64,000 nucleotides of DNA from RYN-230 sp963760405 (GTDB lineage Bacteria > Actinomycetota > Actinomycetes > Streptosporangiales > Streptosporangiaceae): positions 124,001-188,000 of the forward strand of contig CAVXCV010000002.1 of NCBI GenBank assembly GCA_963760405.1, written 5' to 3'. The notes under the pieces were generated by a model. It had not been told where the DNA came from and ran no database searches. It saw only the letters and a list, made by a program, of their open reading frames with translations. Positions 42,128 to 50,755 of the stretch are shown here, piece after piece; within the stretch, counting starts at the first letter, position 1; every line of letters begins with the position of its first letter. A program made the translations under genes and the position numbers.

Positions 42128-43996
42128 GTGCCGGACCAACCACCCGGGCCCGCGGCCGGCGACCCGGCCGCGGCAGAGCCGGTGGCCCGCAACGTTGCGG
42201 CGCTGGGCATGGACTTCCCGGCGCTGGACGAGATTGCGCGCCAGTACCAGCGCGGTGGCGGCCAGCCCGGGATCGCGTACGGCATCGTCACCGGAGGCGT
42301 CCTGGCGCACGCTGGCGGGGTAGGGCAGCGCTGGGCAGGCGGCCCGGCGCCGGACGCTGGCACCGTGTTCCGGATCGCGTCGATGACCAAGAGCTTCACT
42401 GCCGCCGCAGTCCTGACCCTGCGTGACGACGGCGTGCTACGGCTCGACGACCCGGCTGCGGATTATGTCCCGGAACTTCGCGGCATCCAGGCCACCGCCG
42501 ACTCACCGCCCGTCACCATCCGGCAGCTGCTGACCATGACCGCGGGCTTCCCCACCGACGACCCATGGGGTGACCGGCAGCAAGACCTCCCGCTCAAAGA
42601 GTTCACGGAGTTCCTGGCCAGCGGGCCGAGCTTCGCCTGGGCTCCCGGCACGTGCTTCGAGTACTCGAACCTCGGGTACGCGATACTGGGCCGGGTCATC
42701 GCCGCGGCCAGCCAGACCGCATACCCGGACTTCGTCCGGCAACGGCTGTTCAGCCCGCTGAGCCTGGCCCTGACCGGATACGAGGCCGCTGAGTTCCCCG
42801 CAGACCAGCTGGCCCGTGGTTACCGGCGCGGCCCGGATGGCTGGGAGGAGCTCGTCCCCGACGGTTGCGGGGCGTTCGCCCCGATGGGCGGCGTCTTCAG
42901 CTGCGTTCGCGACCTCGCCCGCTGGGTCAGTGGGTTCGCCGGAGCCTTCCCGGCGGGCGTGGAAACGGATGGCGGCCCCCACCCGCTGCGCCGGGCGGCC
43001 CGGCGTGAGATGCAGCTCCCCCAGGTGGCTATCCTGCAGCGGACGTCACGGCCGCTTACCGGGGATGCTGACGCAGCGGCCCAGCAGAGCTACGGCTTCG
43101 GCCTGTTCATCAGCGAGGATCCCCGCTGGGGCCGGATCGTCAGTCACAGCGGTGGGTACCCGGGCTTCGGCAGCCACATGCGCTGGCATCCCGCGACCGG
43201 GACCGGCAGCATCGTCCTGGCGAACAGCACCTATGCGGCGACCCAGCCACTCGCCGCGAGGTTGCTGGACGCGGTACTGCGGGCGGCCCCGGCCAGCGGG
43301 CGGCCGGGGGTCCGCGGCCTGGCCGCGGCCCCGGGCGAGCCATGGCCAGAAACGCTCGCCGCCCAGCAGGCGGTCAGCAAGCTCCTGCTCTCCTGGGATG
43401 ACGCCACGGCCGCGCAGCTGTTCACGGAGAACGTCGGCCAGGACGAGCCTTACCCTGAACGCCGCGAGAAGATCGAGCGAGTCCGGCAGCGCATCGGGCC
43501 GCTGGCGCCCAGCCGCCCTGACCTGGGCGCCGGCCCTGACCCGGACCGCCTCGCCGGAGCCCGCCCCGCCGAATACGACTCCCCGGCACACTGCCGGTGG
43601 TGGCTGCACGGCGCGCGGGGCGATGCCCAGGTGGAGATCCGGCTCACCCCGGAGCGGCATCCCCGGGTCCAGTCGCTGGTGCTCACCGTGCCACCGGCAC
43701 CGGATTCGGCGCTGTGGCAGCAGGCGCAGGCGGTAATCTCGCTGCTGAACGACGGGGCCCGGCAGTGGCCTGCCACTCTGCCGGTGTCCGCGTCAGCCCA
43801 CTCCGGCCTGCTGCTCCGCCAGCTGCGGATGGCCAGCGCATGGGCCGGCCCGGCCCGGCCCGGGGCGTTCTGCGGCGGGAACGGCGAGACGAGCACCACG
43901 GTCGAGCTGGACGGCGAGACCGCCCGGCTCACCCTGACCGTCGAGCTGGATGCGGAAGACCGTCTGCGCAGCGCCTCCATCGCCGTGCGCCCCTGA
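42128..43996 (+). CDS. Serine hydrolase, class C beta-lactamase/S12 peptidase family
   Basis: 622-residue penicillin-recognising-type enzyme. The catalytic domain has the SxxK motif in FRIASMTKSFTAAAV, the Tyr motif FEYSNLGYAILG and the third motif as HSGGYPGFGSH. The extra C-terminal domain of about 220 residues is beta-rich and of the type often found on esterase/D-aminopeptidase members. No signal peptide is seen, so a cytoplasmic esterase or peptidase role is more likely than antibiotic resistance. GTG 42128 is chosen for its GGAGGTACA ribosome-binding site; the open frame continues upstream without conservation. Confidence 0.87.
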   Translation: MPDQPPGPAAGDPAAAEPVARNVAALGMDFPALDEIARQYQRGGGQPGIAYGIVTGGVLAHAGGVGQRWAGGPAPDAGTVFRIASMTKSFTAAAVLTLRDDGVLRLDDPAADYVPELRGIQATADSPPVTIRQLLTMTAGFPTDDPWGDRQQDLPLKEFTEFLASGPSFAWAPGTCFEYSNLGYAILGRVIAAASQTAYPDFVRQRLFSPLSLALTGYEAAEFPADQLARGYRRGPDGWEELVPDGCGAFAPMGGVFSCVRDLARWVSGFAGAFPAGVETDGGPHPLRRAARREMQLPQVAILQRTSRPLTGDADAAAQQSYGFGLFISEDPRWGRIVSHSGGYPGFGSHMRWHPATGTGSIVLANSTYAATQPLAARLLDAVLRAAPASGRPGVRGLAAAPGEPWPETLAAQQAVSKLLLSWDDATAAQLFTENVGQDEPYPERREKIERVRQRIGPLAPSRPDLGAGPDPDRLAGARPAEYDSPAHCRWWLHGARGDAQVEIRLTPERHPRVQSLVLTVPPAPDSALWQQAQAVISLLNDGARQWPATLPVSASAHSGLLLRQLRMASAWAGPARPGAFCGGNGETSTTVELDGETARLTLTVELDAEDRLRSASIAVRP

Positions 43997-44173
43997 CCCG
44001 CCGACCCGCCGACCCCACCCCCGCCCGGGCCACCGCGCACCGCCGGGGCTGGCGGGGTTCATGTGGCTGATGGGCTCACCCGCCCCGGAAAGTGTTCCCT
44101 GACCGTCGTCATAACAACGGTTGCGGCACATGTTTACCGATGGGCTGCGCCTGGCCGATGGGATGGCGGCCGG

Positions 44174-44752
44174 TCAGGGCGGGCTGGGTTGCTGGGAGTC
44201 CAGAAAGCGGTCCACCAGGCCGCGGATCACGGTCGCCATCGAGAAGCCGTGCTCCGAGCACCAAGCGCGGAGCCGGGCGTGCTGCTCAGCGGAGAACCGG
44301 ACCGGCACCATCTGCTGCGCCGCACCGCCCGACCCGCGGAATCCAGCCAGCTGCAAAGACGCGAACGCCTCGGATGGGTCAGCCGGGACTCGAGCGGTGC
44401 GTCCCGCCTGGATGGCCCACTGCAGCCGGCGAGCAGCCGCTTCGGGTGCCCCCGGGATGGCTGAGCCAGGTGCTACGTCGAGCCGCGCCGCCATCTTCAG
44501 CAGCCACACGTACACGTGGTCGCGATCAGGTTCCGGGAGCAGGCCGACGGCCTGAACCAGCAAGCGCAGATTCTGCCCGGTCTCCTGCCGCTGCTCGACC
44601 GCGTCCCGCTGCTCGGCGGCTGACTGCCCACCGCCCGGTTGCTGGCTACCGCCCGGCTCCGGGCCGCTGGCCGGCTCCGGGCCGCTGGACTGCTGCGGCT
44701 CACCGGGAACGGGCTCAGGATCCGGCTGTGCGCCTGGCTGGGATTCGGTCAT
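44174..44752 (-). CDS. Ribbon-helix-helix (CopG-like) protein with Pro/Gln-rich N-terminus
   Basis: 192-residue protein. The first 50 residues are Pro/Glu/Gln/Ser-rich. The middle (NLRLLVQAVGLLPEPDRDHVYVWLLKMAARLDVA) is helical. The C-terminus VPVRFSAEQHARLRAWCSEHGFSMATVIRGLVDRFL has the beta-strand plus two-helix pattern of ribbon-helix-helix DNA-binding proteins. ATG 44752 has GGAG six bases upstream. Three CGATATCG-type boxes just upstream are probably its autoregulatory operator. In this sequence the mshC frame runs through into this gene, but the separate start, ribosome-binding site and operator argue for an independent gene. Confidence 0.72.
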   Translation of the reverse strand: MTESQPGAQPDPEPVPGEPQQSSGPEPASGPEPGGSQQPGGGQSAAEQRDAVEQRQETGQNLRLLVQAVGLLPEPDRDHVYVWLLKMAARLDVAPGSAIPGAPEAAARRLQWAIQAGRTARVPADPSEAFASLQLAGFRGSGGAAQQMVPVRFSAEQHARLRAWCSEHGFSMATVIRGLVDRFLDSQQPSPP

Positions 44753-44780
44753 CACGGGCTCCGGGACTAAACAAACCCTC

Positions 44781-44824
44781 TGCGATATCGCAGTGCCCCT
44801 GAACGATATCGCTGTCCGATACCG
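44781..44824. promoter_or_regulatory. Three CGATATCG-type palindromes upstream of the RHH gene (probable operator)
   Basis: TGCGATATCGCA (perfect 12-bp palindrome, 44781-44792), CGATATCG (44804-44811) and the variant CGATACCG (44817-44824) lie 29-72 bases upstream of the ribbon-helix-helix gene start. Short repeated palindromes beside an RHH gene are typical of autoregulation. Confidence 0.65.
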
Positions 44825-44877
44825 CCGACAAGGAGCCGGCGAACCGCCGAGGACCGCGCACAGTCCAGGGCCGCGGG

Positions 44878-46279
44878 CTACAGCGCGATGCCGAGCAGGG
44901 CGTTGACCGTGTCGCGGACCAGGCGTGCGTCCCGCAGCCCCGCCGGGCCATTCCCGGCCGCCCCGGCCGTTCCCTCCACCACGGCTCCCTCCGACCACGG
45001 CTCCCTCGACCACGGCTCCCTCGACCACTGCTCCCTCGAGCACGGCTCCCTCGAGCACGGCGCTGGCCCACCGGTCCACCGCGGCCAGCGCCCCCGGCGC
45101 GTCCAGGTCGTCGGCGAGCCGGTCCCGCACCGCGGCGAGCACGACCTCACCCGCGAGCCCGCCGCCAGCCGGGTAGACCGCACCCGCGAACCCATCGCCG
45201 CCCGCGGGTCCACCGCCCGCCGGGTGGGCCGCACCTTCCTCAGCCGCCTGTACCGCGTCCCGCCAACGGGCCAGCCGCGCGGTGGCCGCGGCCAGGCCCG
45301 CTGCGGTCCAGTCCCAGTCGCCGCGGTAGTGGTGCGCGAGGATGGCCAGCCGTACCGCCATCGGGTCCACGCCCCCGGCCAGCAACTCCGACACGAACAC
45401 CAGGTTGCCGAGGGACTTGGACATCTTCGTACCGTCCAGCCGGACCATCCCGGCGTGCGCGTACCGGCGGGCGAACGCGCCCGGGACCAGCGCCACCCGG
45501 GCGTGCGAGGCACTCATCTCGTGGTGCGGGAACACCAGGTCGCTGCCGCCGGCCTGGACGTCGAACACGGCGCCCAGGTACTCGGTGGCGATGGCCGCGC
45601 ATTCCACGTGCCAGCCCGGCCGCCCCGGGCCGAACCGGGCCGCCCAGGATGGCTCCCCTGGCCGGGCGGCCAGCCAGACCAGCGGGTCGAGCGGGTCCTT
45701 CTTGCCGGGCCGTCCCGGATCGCCGCCCCGCTCGGCGAACAGCGTCCCCATGGTCGCCGGGTCCAGCCCGGACACGGTGCCGAACCGGCCGTCGGACATG
45801 CGCGAGAAGTACTGGTCCCCGTCCAGGTCATACAGGGCGCCCCGGTCGGCGAGCAGGCCCGCGAACCGCTCGATCACCGGCAGCGCCTCGACCGCGCCGA
45901 CCAGGTGGTCCGGGGGCAGCACCCGGAGCGCCTCCATGTCGCCCCGGTACCGGTCGATCTCCCGGTCGGCGACCTCCCGCCAGTCCTCCCCGTCCCGGGC
46001 CGCGCGCTCCAGCAACGGGTCGTCCACGTCGGTCACGTTCTGCACGTACGTGACCTGGTGGCCTGCGTCCCGCCAGGCACGTACCAGCAGGTCCCAGGCG
46101 AGAAAGGTGGCAGCGTGGCCGATGTGCGTGGCGTCGTAGGGGGTGATCCCGCACGCGTAGATCGTGGCCGCGGGGCCGGCCGCTGCTGCGGCCAGCGTGC
46201 CGGTCGCCGTATCCATCAGGACTGGCTCGGGGCCCCGCCCCGGCAGCTCGGGAACGTTTACACCGCGCCAGGATTCCAT
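44878..46279 (-). CDS. mshC: Mycothiol ligase MshC (Cys:GlcN-Ins ligase), frameshifted near its C-terminus
   Basis: ATP-dependent ligase joining cysteine to GlcN-Ins in mycothiol synthesis, related to cysteinyl-tRNA synthetase. Motifs: CGITPYDATHIGHAATFLAWD (Zn Cys and HIGH), YVQNVTDVDDPLLERA, GWHVECAAIA, GGSDLVFPHHEMS and TKMSKSLGNLVF. The normal C-terminus LVRDTVNALLGIAL ends at the TAG at 44878, but in another frame. The shift occurs inside six 15-bp repeats (44971-45061), one of which is 16 bases long. Without that extra base the protein would be about 466 residues. As given, the frame runs on into the downstream RHH gene. The start overlaps the amidase end by 22 bases. Confidence 0.9.
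44971..45061 (-). repeat. 15-bp minisatellite inside mshC, with one 16-bp unit
   Basis: Six tandem units of the form TCCCTCGACCACGGC (plus strand). The unit at 44986-45001 has an extra C, giving 16 bases. In the mshC frame the units encode repeats of EGAV(V/L). Confidence 0.92.
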
Positions 46280-47892
46280 AAGCGCAGGCTATCGCTGTGA
46301 TCCCCGGGCTCCCCAATCGCCGCCGACCCGCCGTCCACCGAGGCCGGCCGCGGACCCGCCCGCGGACCCGGCCACAGACCCGGCCACAGCAGCGCCTGCG
46401 CCGCCTGCTCGAACGCGTACGCGAGCGCGATCAGCCGGGGCTCGCTCCACGCCGGGCCCATGAAGGACAGGCCCACCGGCAGCCCGCGGACCTGGCCCGC
46501 GGGCACGCTGATGGCCGGGTACCCGGCGACCGCGGCAGGGCTGGACGTGTGCAGCACGACGTGATCGCCGAGCACGTAGTCGGTCAGCCAGGCGGGCGTC
46601 GCGGTTATGCTCAGCACGGCGTCCAGCCGGTGCGCGGCCAGCGGCCCGTCCAGCGACTCCCGGGCCCGCCGGGTGGCCTGCTCCCGCGCGGCCAGCGCTA
46701 CCGGGTCGGCGGGATCACCGCTGGTGGCCTGCGCCTGCTCGAACGTTTCCTGGCCAAAGTGAGCCAGCACCCGCCAGGCGTTGCGGGCATTGAAATCGAT
46801 GAGTTCGGCCAGCGTCGCCGGATGCTGGCCGGGCAGCACGCCGAGATAGGTGTTCAGGTCGCGCTTGAACTCGTGCAGCAGCGCGGTCAACTCCGGCTCG
46901 GTGATGCCCTCCGCGCGCGGCAGCTCCACCGGGTCGATCACCTCAGCACCGAGCTGGCGGAGCAGGCCGGCCGCGTGGTCGAGCACGGCAGCAGGGCCGG
47001 GGCCCGCGTCCGCGGTGCCGAAGCGCCACACCCCGAGGCGCGCGCCCGCCAGCGCGCCGGGATCGAGGAACACGGTGTAGTCAGCGGGGCGGCCCGCCGC
47101 TGCAGCGCTGGCCGGGTCGGCCGGGTCTGCCCCGGCCAGCACGCTGAGCAGGGCGGCGGCGTCCGCCACGGTCCGGGCCATCGGGCCCGCGGTGTCCTGC
47201 GCGGCCGAGATCGGCACGATCCCGGCCCGGCTGACCAGGCCGAGCGTGGGCTTGATGCCGACCACCCCGCAGGCGCTGGCCGGGGCCACGATGGACCCAT
47301 CGGTCTCGGTGCCCACCGCCAGCGGGGCCAGGCCGGCCGCCACGGCCGCGGCCGACCCGGAACTGGAGCCGGACGGGTTTCGGTCCAGCGCGTGCGGGTT
47401 GGCTACCTGGCCACCCAGGGTGCTCCAGCCGCTGGTGGACTGGGGCGAGCGGAAGTTGGCCCATTCGGACAGGTTCGCCTTGCCGATGATCACCGCCCCG
47501 GCCGCCCGCAGCCTGCTGACGCAGAAGGCGTCCCCGGACTCCGCGTCCGCCAGTGCGGGTGAGCCTGCGGTAGCGGGCTGGCCAAGGACCGCGATGTTGT
47601 CCTTGACCAGCACCGGGATGCCAGCCAGCGGCCCGGCCGCGGCGCCGCGGCCGTGGTCGGCGTCCCGGGCGGCGGCCTCGGCCAGGGCACCGCGGTTGAC
47701 CGTGATGACGGCACGCAGCAACGGGTTCAGCCGCTCGATCCGGCCCAGATAGCACGCGGTGAGCTCGGCTGAGGTCAGGGTGCCCGCGGTCAGGGCCTGG
47801 CCCAGCGCGGCGACCGGGGCGTGGCCGGCCCGCAGCCCGGACGCCCCGATGAGCTCGTCCGGCCCGGCGGCGCGATCCGGGGGCTCGGGCAT
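46258..47892 (-). CDS. Amidase-signature family hydrolase
   Basis: 544-residue amidase of the Ser-cisSer-Lys family, hydrolysing a C-N amide bond in an unknown substrate. The catalytic Lys lies in IPVLVKDNIAVLG. The signature is NPSGSSSGSAAAVAAGLAPL followed by AVGTETDGSI, containing the cis-Ser and nucleophile. The C-terminus has ISVPAGQVRGLPVGLSFMGP and PRLIALAYAFEQA, as in aspartyl/glutamyl-tRNA amidotransferase-like amidases, but no gatB/gatC is near. ATG 47892 begins the conserved protein. Its end overlaps mshC by 22 bases, so the two are probably co-expressed. Confidence 0.9.
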   Translation of the reverse strand: MPEPPDRAAGPDELIGASGLRAGHAPVAALGQALTAGTLTSAELTACYLGRIERLNPLLRAVITVNRGALAEAAARDADHGRGAAAGPLAGIPVLVKDNIAVLGQPATAGSPALADAESGDAFCVSRLRAAGAVIIGKANLSEWANFRSPQSTSGWSTLGGQVANPHALDRNPSGSSSGSAAAVAAGLAPLAVGTETDGSIVAPASACGVVGIKPTLGLVSRAGIVPISAAQDTAGPMARTVADAAALLSVLAGADPADPASAAAAGRPADYTVFLDPGALAGARLGVWRFGTADAGPGPAAVLDHAAGLLRQLGAEVIDPVELPRAEGITEPELTALLHEFKRDLNTYLGVLPGQHPATLAELIDFNARNAWRVLAHFGQETFEQAQATSGDPADPVALAAREQATRRARESLDGPLAAHRLDAVLSITATPAWLTDYVLGDHVVLHTSSPAAVAGYPAISVPAGQVRGLPVGLSFMGPAWSEPRLIALAYAFEQAAQALLWPGLWPGPRAGPRPASVDGGSAAIGEPGDHSDSLRLWNPGAV

Positions 47893-47909
47893 GGTGGCAG
47901 GATAGCGGG

Positions 47910-48452
47910 ATGATCGCCCGTCTCGGGAAGCTCGATCTCGAGCCCGCATCCACCCGCCCGGACCTGCTCGCCCCGCCGGTCACCCAGGCCCTCACCGCGC
48001 TCGACGGCGAGCTGGCCGCCGCCGGGGTCGCCGAGATCGATCCGGACCTGGCCGACACGGCCGCGTTCTGCGAGCGCTACGACGTCGCCCTGGCCGAGTC
48101 GGCCAACTGCGTGGTGATCAGCGGCCGCCGCGGCGGCGAGACCAGGTTCGCCGCATGCGTGATACTCGCCACCACCCGCGCGGACGTGAACGGCGCGGCC
48201 CGGCGTGAGCTCGACGTGCGCAAGGCGTCCTTCGCCCCGGTGGACGTGGCGGTAGCCGAAACCGGGATGGAGTACGGCGGGATCACCCCGGTGGGCCTGC
48301 CCGCGGGCTGGCCGATCCTCATCGACGCCCGCGTCGCCGCCGCCCCGTGGGTCGTCATCGGGAGCGGGGTCCGGCGTTCCAAGCTGGTGCTGCCCGGCGC
48401 TGACCTGGGCCGCCTGCCGGGCGCGGCCGTCATCGAGCAGCTGGCCCGCTGA
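47910..48452 (+). CDS. YbaK/EbsC-type aminoacyl-tRNA deacylase
   Basis: 180-residue single-domain protein of the YbaK/ProX family, which hydrolyses mischarged aminoacyl-tRNAs. Family features: DTAAFCERYDVALAESANCVVI, TRADVNGAARRELDVRKASFA (with the conserved Lys), and the GGITPVGLPAGWPILID and IGSGVRRSKLVLPG segments that form the active site. It is divergent from the amidase with only 17 bases between starts, implying leaderless or near-leaderless transcripts on both sides. Confidence 0.88.
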   Translation: MIARLGKLDLEPASTRPDLLAPPVTQALTALDGELAAAGVAEIDPDLADTAAFCERYDVALAESANCVVISGRRGGETRFAACVILATTRADVNGAARRELDVRKASFAPVDVAVAETGMEYGGITPVGLPAGWPILIDARVAAAPWVVIGSGVRRSKLVLPGADLGRLPGAAVIEQLAR

Positions 48453-48520
48453 CCCCACCGCTCTTCCGCAACGCACACCGCGGCCCGCCACCGCCCGCAC
48501 CCGGTCCCGGGAGCACGGGC

Positions 48521-49309
48521 TCAGGGGAGCCAGGACACGTGCCCGTGCAGGGCCGCGTAGCCCACGAAGGCCCCGGTGTCGATGAGCGTGTGCGCGATGA
48601 TCAGCGGGGTGACCCGGCCCCACCGGCGGTACAGCAGCGCGAAGATCACGCCCATCACGGCGTTGCCGATAAACCCGCCGAAGCCCTGGTACAGGTGGTA
48701 GGAGCCGCGGAGGACCGCGCTCAGCGCGATGGCCCGGCCGGGCCGCCAGCCCAGCTGGTCCAGCCGCCGCAGCAGGTAGCCGACGACCAGGACTTCCTCC
48801 ACGATGCCGTTGTGCGCGGCATCGAGGACCAGGACCGGGATGCGCCACCACACGGCGGGCAGGCTCTCCGGGACCACGTTGAGGCTCAGCCCGAGCTTGT
48901 ACGCCGCCAGGTACAGGGCCAGCCCGGAGCCGCCGATCAGGGCGGCCAGGGCGGCGCCCCGGCCGAGGTCGGCGCCGAGGGCGCTGGCGTCCAGGCCGAT
49001 CGCCGCGGACGGGGTGGTGCCCTCCCGCAGCAGCAGGTAGCAGACCAGCGCGACCGGGGCGAGCGCGACGAGGAGGCTGGCCAGCTGGAGCGTCAGGTCG
49101 AGGAGCGGGCGGCCCGGGGCGAGCGACCCGACGATCAGGGCATGCTGCTTGCCCAGGGCCGTGCTGGCGGTGAGCGAGCCGATCAGCTGGATGACCGCGA
49201 ACAGGGCGCTGCCGCCCAGGGAGAGGGCAAAGACGATGACGATCTCCCAGCGGAGCAGCTGCCTCGTTACCGGCGCTGCGCTGGCTCTCTCTTCCCGGAC
49301 CTGGGCCAC
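48521..49309 (-). CDS. CPBP-family intramembrane metalloprotease
   Basis: 262-residue polytopic membrane protein of the CAAX-protease/bacteriocin-processing (Abi) family. About seven hydrophobic segments are visible. Active-site motifs: NGIVEEVLVVGYLLRRL (EExxx motif), SYHLYQGFGGFIGN (His) and PLIIAHTLIDTG (His). The substrate is unknown. GTG 49309 is used. It stands alone between convergent YbaK and the DUF397/XRE pair. Confidence 0.87.
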   Translation of the reverse strand: MAQVREERASAAPVTRQLLRWEIVIVFALSLGGSALFAVIQLIGSLTASTALGKQHALIVGSLAPGRPLLDLTLQLASLLVALAPVALVCYLLLREGTTPSAAIGLDASALGADLGRGAALAALIGGSGLALYLAAYKLGLSLNVVPESLPAVWWRIPVLVLDAAHNGIVEEVLVVGYLLRRLDQLGWRPGRAIALSAVLRGSYHLYQGFGGFIGNAVMGVIFALLYRRWGRVTPLIIAHTLIDTGAFVGYAALHGHVSWLP

Positions 49310-49457
49310 GGGAGGACTTTAACCCGCGAACCTGAAGGCCAGCCGGGCGCCTGCTGGACGCCCGCTGGACGCTCGTGCGCGTCCCGGCCTGCCCAGGAAA
49401 AGAGCTGGCCGCCGTGTCGCGCAGGTACCCGGCGGCCAGCGGCCCAGCAACCTGGTA

Positions 49458-49691
49458 TTAGACCAGGAGGTCGTCGAATTCGCCTTGCTTGACACCCTCG
49501 ATCAGTGCCGCGATCTCAGCCCGGGTGTAGATCAGGGCCGGGCCATCAGGGTTGCGGGAGTTCCGTACCGCGAACTCACCGCCGGTCAGCTTGGCCATCT
49601 CGACGCATGTGCCCTGCGAGTTGCTGATGCTGCTCTTCCGCCAGGTGGCCTCGACCAGGTCGGTCGCGGGCATTCCGTTGTATGTGTTCAT
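49458..49691 (-). CDS. DUF397 domain protein
   Basis: 77-residue DUF397 protein, the small partner of XRE/DUF5753 regulators in actinobacteria. Family pattern: WRKSSISNSQGTCVEMAKL followed by FAVRNSRNPDGPALIYTRAEI. Its ATG overlaps the regulator stop (ATGA), so the two are co-translated. In characterised systems of this type the small protein modulates the regulator. Confidence 0.93.
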   Translation of the reverse strand: MNTYNGMPATDLVEATWRKSSISNSQGTCVEMAKLTGGEFAVRNSRNPDGPALIYTRAEIAALIEGVKQGEFDDLLV

Positions 49692-50560
49692 ATACCGGCT
49701 TCCTCAAGCATCCCGCTCAGGATTTCTGTGGTGTGCTCGGGCGACTCGCTGTCGACACTGAGGCGTTCCATCACCTCGGTGTACCGCTCCACGTCGTCGC
49801 GCTTGTCCAGGTAGAGGGAACTGGTCAGCTGCTCGACATAAACCACGTCCGGCAGGTCAACTTCGGGGAACCGCAGGATGGTGAACGCGCCGCCTTCGGC
49901 CGCATGGCCGCCGGAGCTGAACGGCACCACCTGGAGGGTGATGTTCGGTTCCTGGGTGACCTCGATCAGACGCTCGAGCTGGCCGCGCATCACCTCCCTG
50001 CTGCCGATAGGCCGGCGCAGTGCGGCCTCGTCCACCACGGCCCATAGCCGCGGCGCACCTCGTTTGGTGAGGAGTTCCTGCCGGGCCACACGCAGGCCGA
50101 CCCGCTTTTCGATCTCGTCAGCGGACGCGCCTGGCTGGCCCAGCGCAATGACCGCCCGGGCGTAGTCAGCCGTCTGCAGCAACCCGGGCACGAACTGGAC
50201 CTCATACAGCCTGATGAGCGAGGCGGCTTCCTCCAGGCCCACGTAGACCTGGAACCAGTCCGGCAGTATCTCGCCGTACTTATGCCACCAGCCAGGGGAA
50301 TTGGCCTCCCTGGCCAGCTCCACCAGGGTGGCTCGCTCGGCCTCATCAGTAACCCCGTACATCTCCAGTAGGTCAACGACATCGCGCTCTTTGAAGCCGA
50401 CCCGCCCCAGTTCCATGCGGCTGATCTTCGAGCCGGACGCGCGTATCGCGTATCCGGCTTCTTCGCGAGTGATTCCCGTGGCTTCGCGCAGCCTCCGCAG
50501 CTGGGAACCCAGCAGTATGCGGAGGACGGTCGGACCGCTCCCCGGCGGTGTTGAGATCAC
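49688..50560 (-). CDS. XRE-family regulator with DUF5753 (WhiJ-like)
   Basis: 290-residue DNA-binding regulator. The HTH is LGSQLRRLREATGITREEAG plus ASGSKISRMELGRVGF, and the DUF5753 region has YVGLEEAASLIRLYEVQFVP, GLLQTADYARAVI, and VVYVEQLTSSLYLDK. GTG 50560 is preferred (GGGGG upstream); the open frame to 51295 is a shadow of the divergent gene. With the co-translated DUF397 gene and the divergent anti-sigma-type ATPase it forms the three-gene module typical of developmental WhiJ-like loci. The intergenic region contains several palindromes, probably its operator. Confidence 0.92.
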   Translation of the reverse strand: MISTPPGSGPTVLRILLGSQLRRLREATGITREEAGYAIRASGSKISRMELGRVGFKERDVVDLLEMYGVTDEAERATLVELAREANSPGWWHKYGEILPDWFQVYVGLEEAASLIRLYEVQFVPGLLQTADYARAVIALGQPGASADEIEKRVGLRVARQELLTKRGAPRLWAVVDEAALRRPIGSREVMRGQLERLIEVTQEPNITLQVVPFSSGGHAAEGGAFTILRFPEVDLPDVVYVEQLTSSLYLDKRDDVERYTEVMERLSVDSESPEHTTEILSGMLEEAGI

Positions 50561-50648
50561 TCCAGCCCCCCTGGCAATCCCCTCAGAAATCCGCCCAGTA
50601 ATGCCTCCCGTCGTGGCCTCCTCGCCGACGCTGCAGACGGCTCTCGCA

Positions 50649-50704
50649 CTATCATCTGCACGTGCATCCGCCCTTGCGTTTGCAAGGTACGTAGAGGATG
50701 ATAG
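50649..50704. promoter_or_regulatory. Nested palindromes in the XRE/ATPase divergent promoter region
   Basis: Three nested or adjacent inverted repeats: TGCACGTGCA (50657-50666, perfect palindrome), CCTTGC-GTTT-GCAAGG (50672-50687), and outer arms CTATCATC (50649-50656) / GATGATAG (50697-50704). The whole block sits between the two divergent starts. Confidence 0.6.
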
Positions 50705-50755
50705 CGCTTGCGCTCCGCATATACGACATGGTGACAGCAGACAGACGGGAGCCCG

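Noticed and set aside
42128..43996. Antibiotic-resistance beta-lactamase
   Set aside because: SxxK, YSN and HSGG motifs are shared with esterases and peptidases, and there is no export signal.
44174..46279. MshC naturally fused to a ribbon-helix-helix protein
   Set aside because: The normal MshC C-terminus exists in another frame, one repeat unit has an odd base, and the RHH gene has its own start and operator-like boxes. I treat it as two genes and report the readthrough as a finding.
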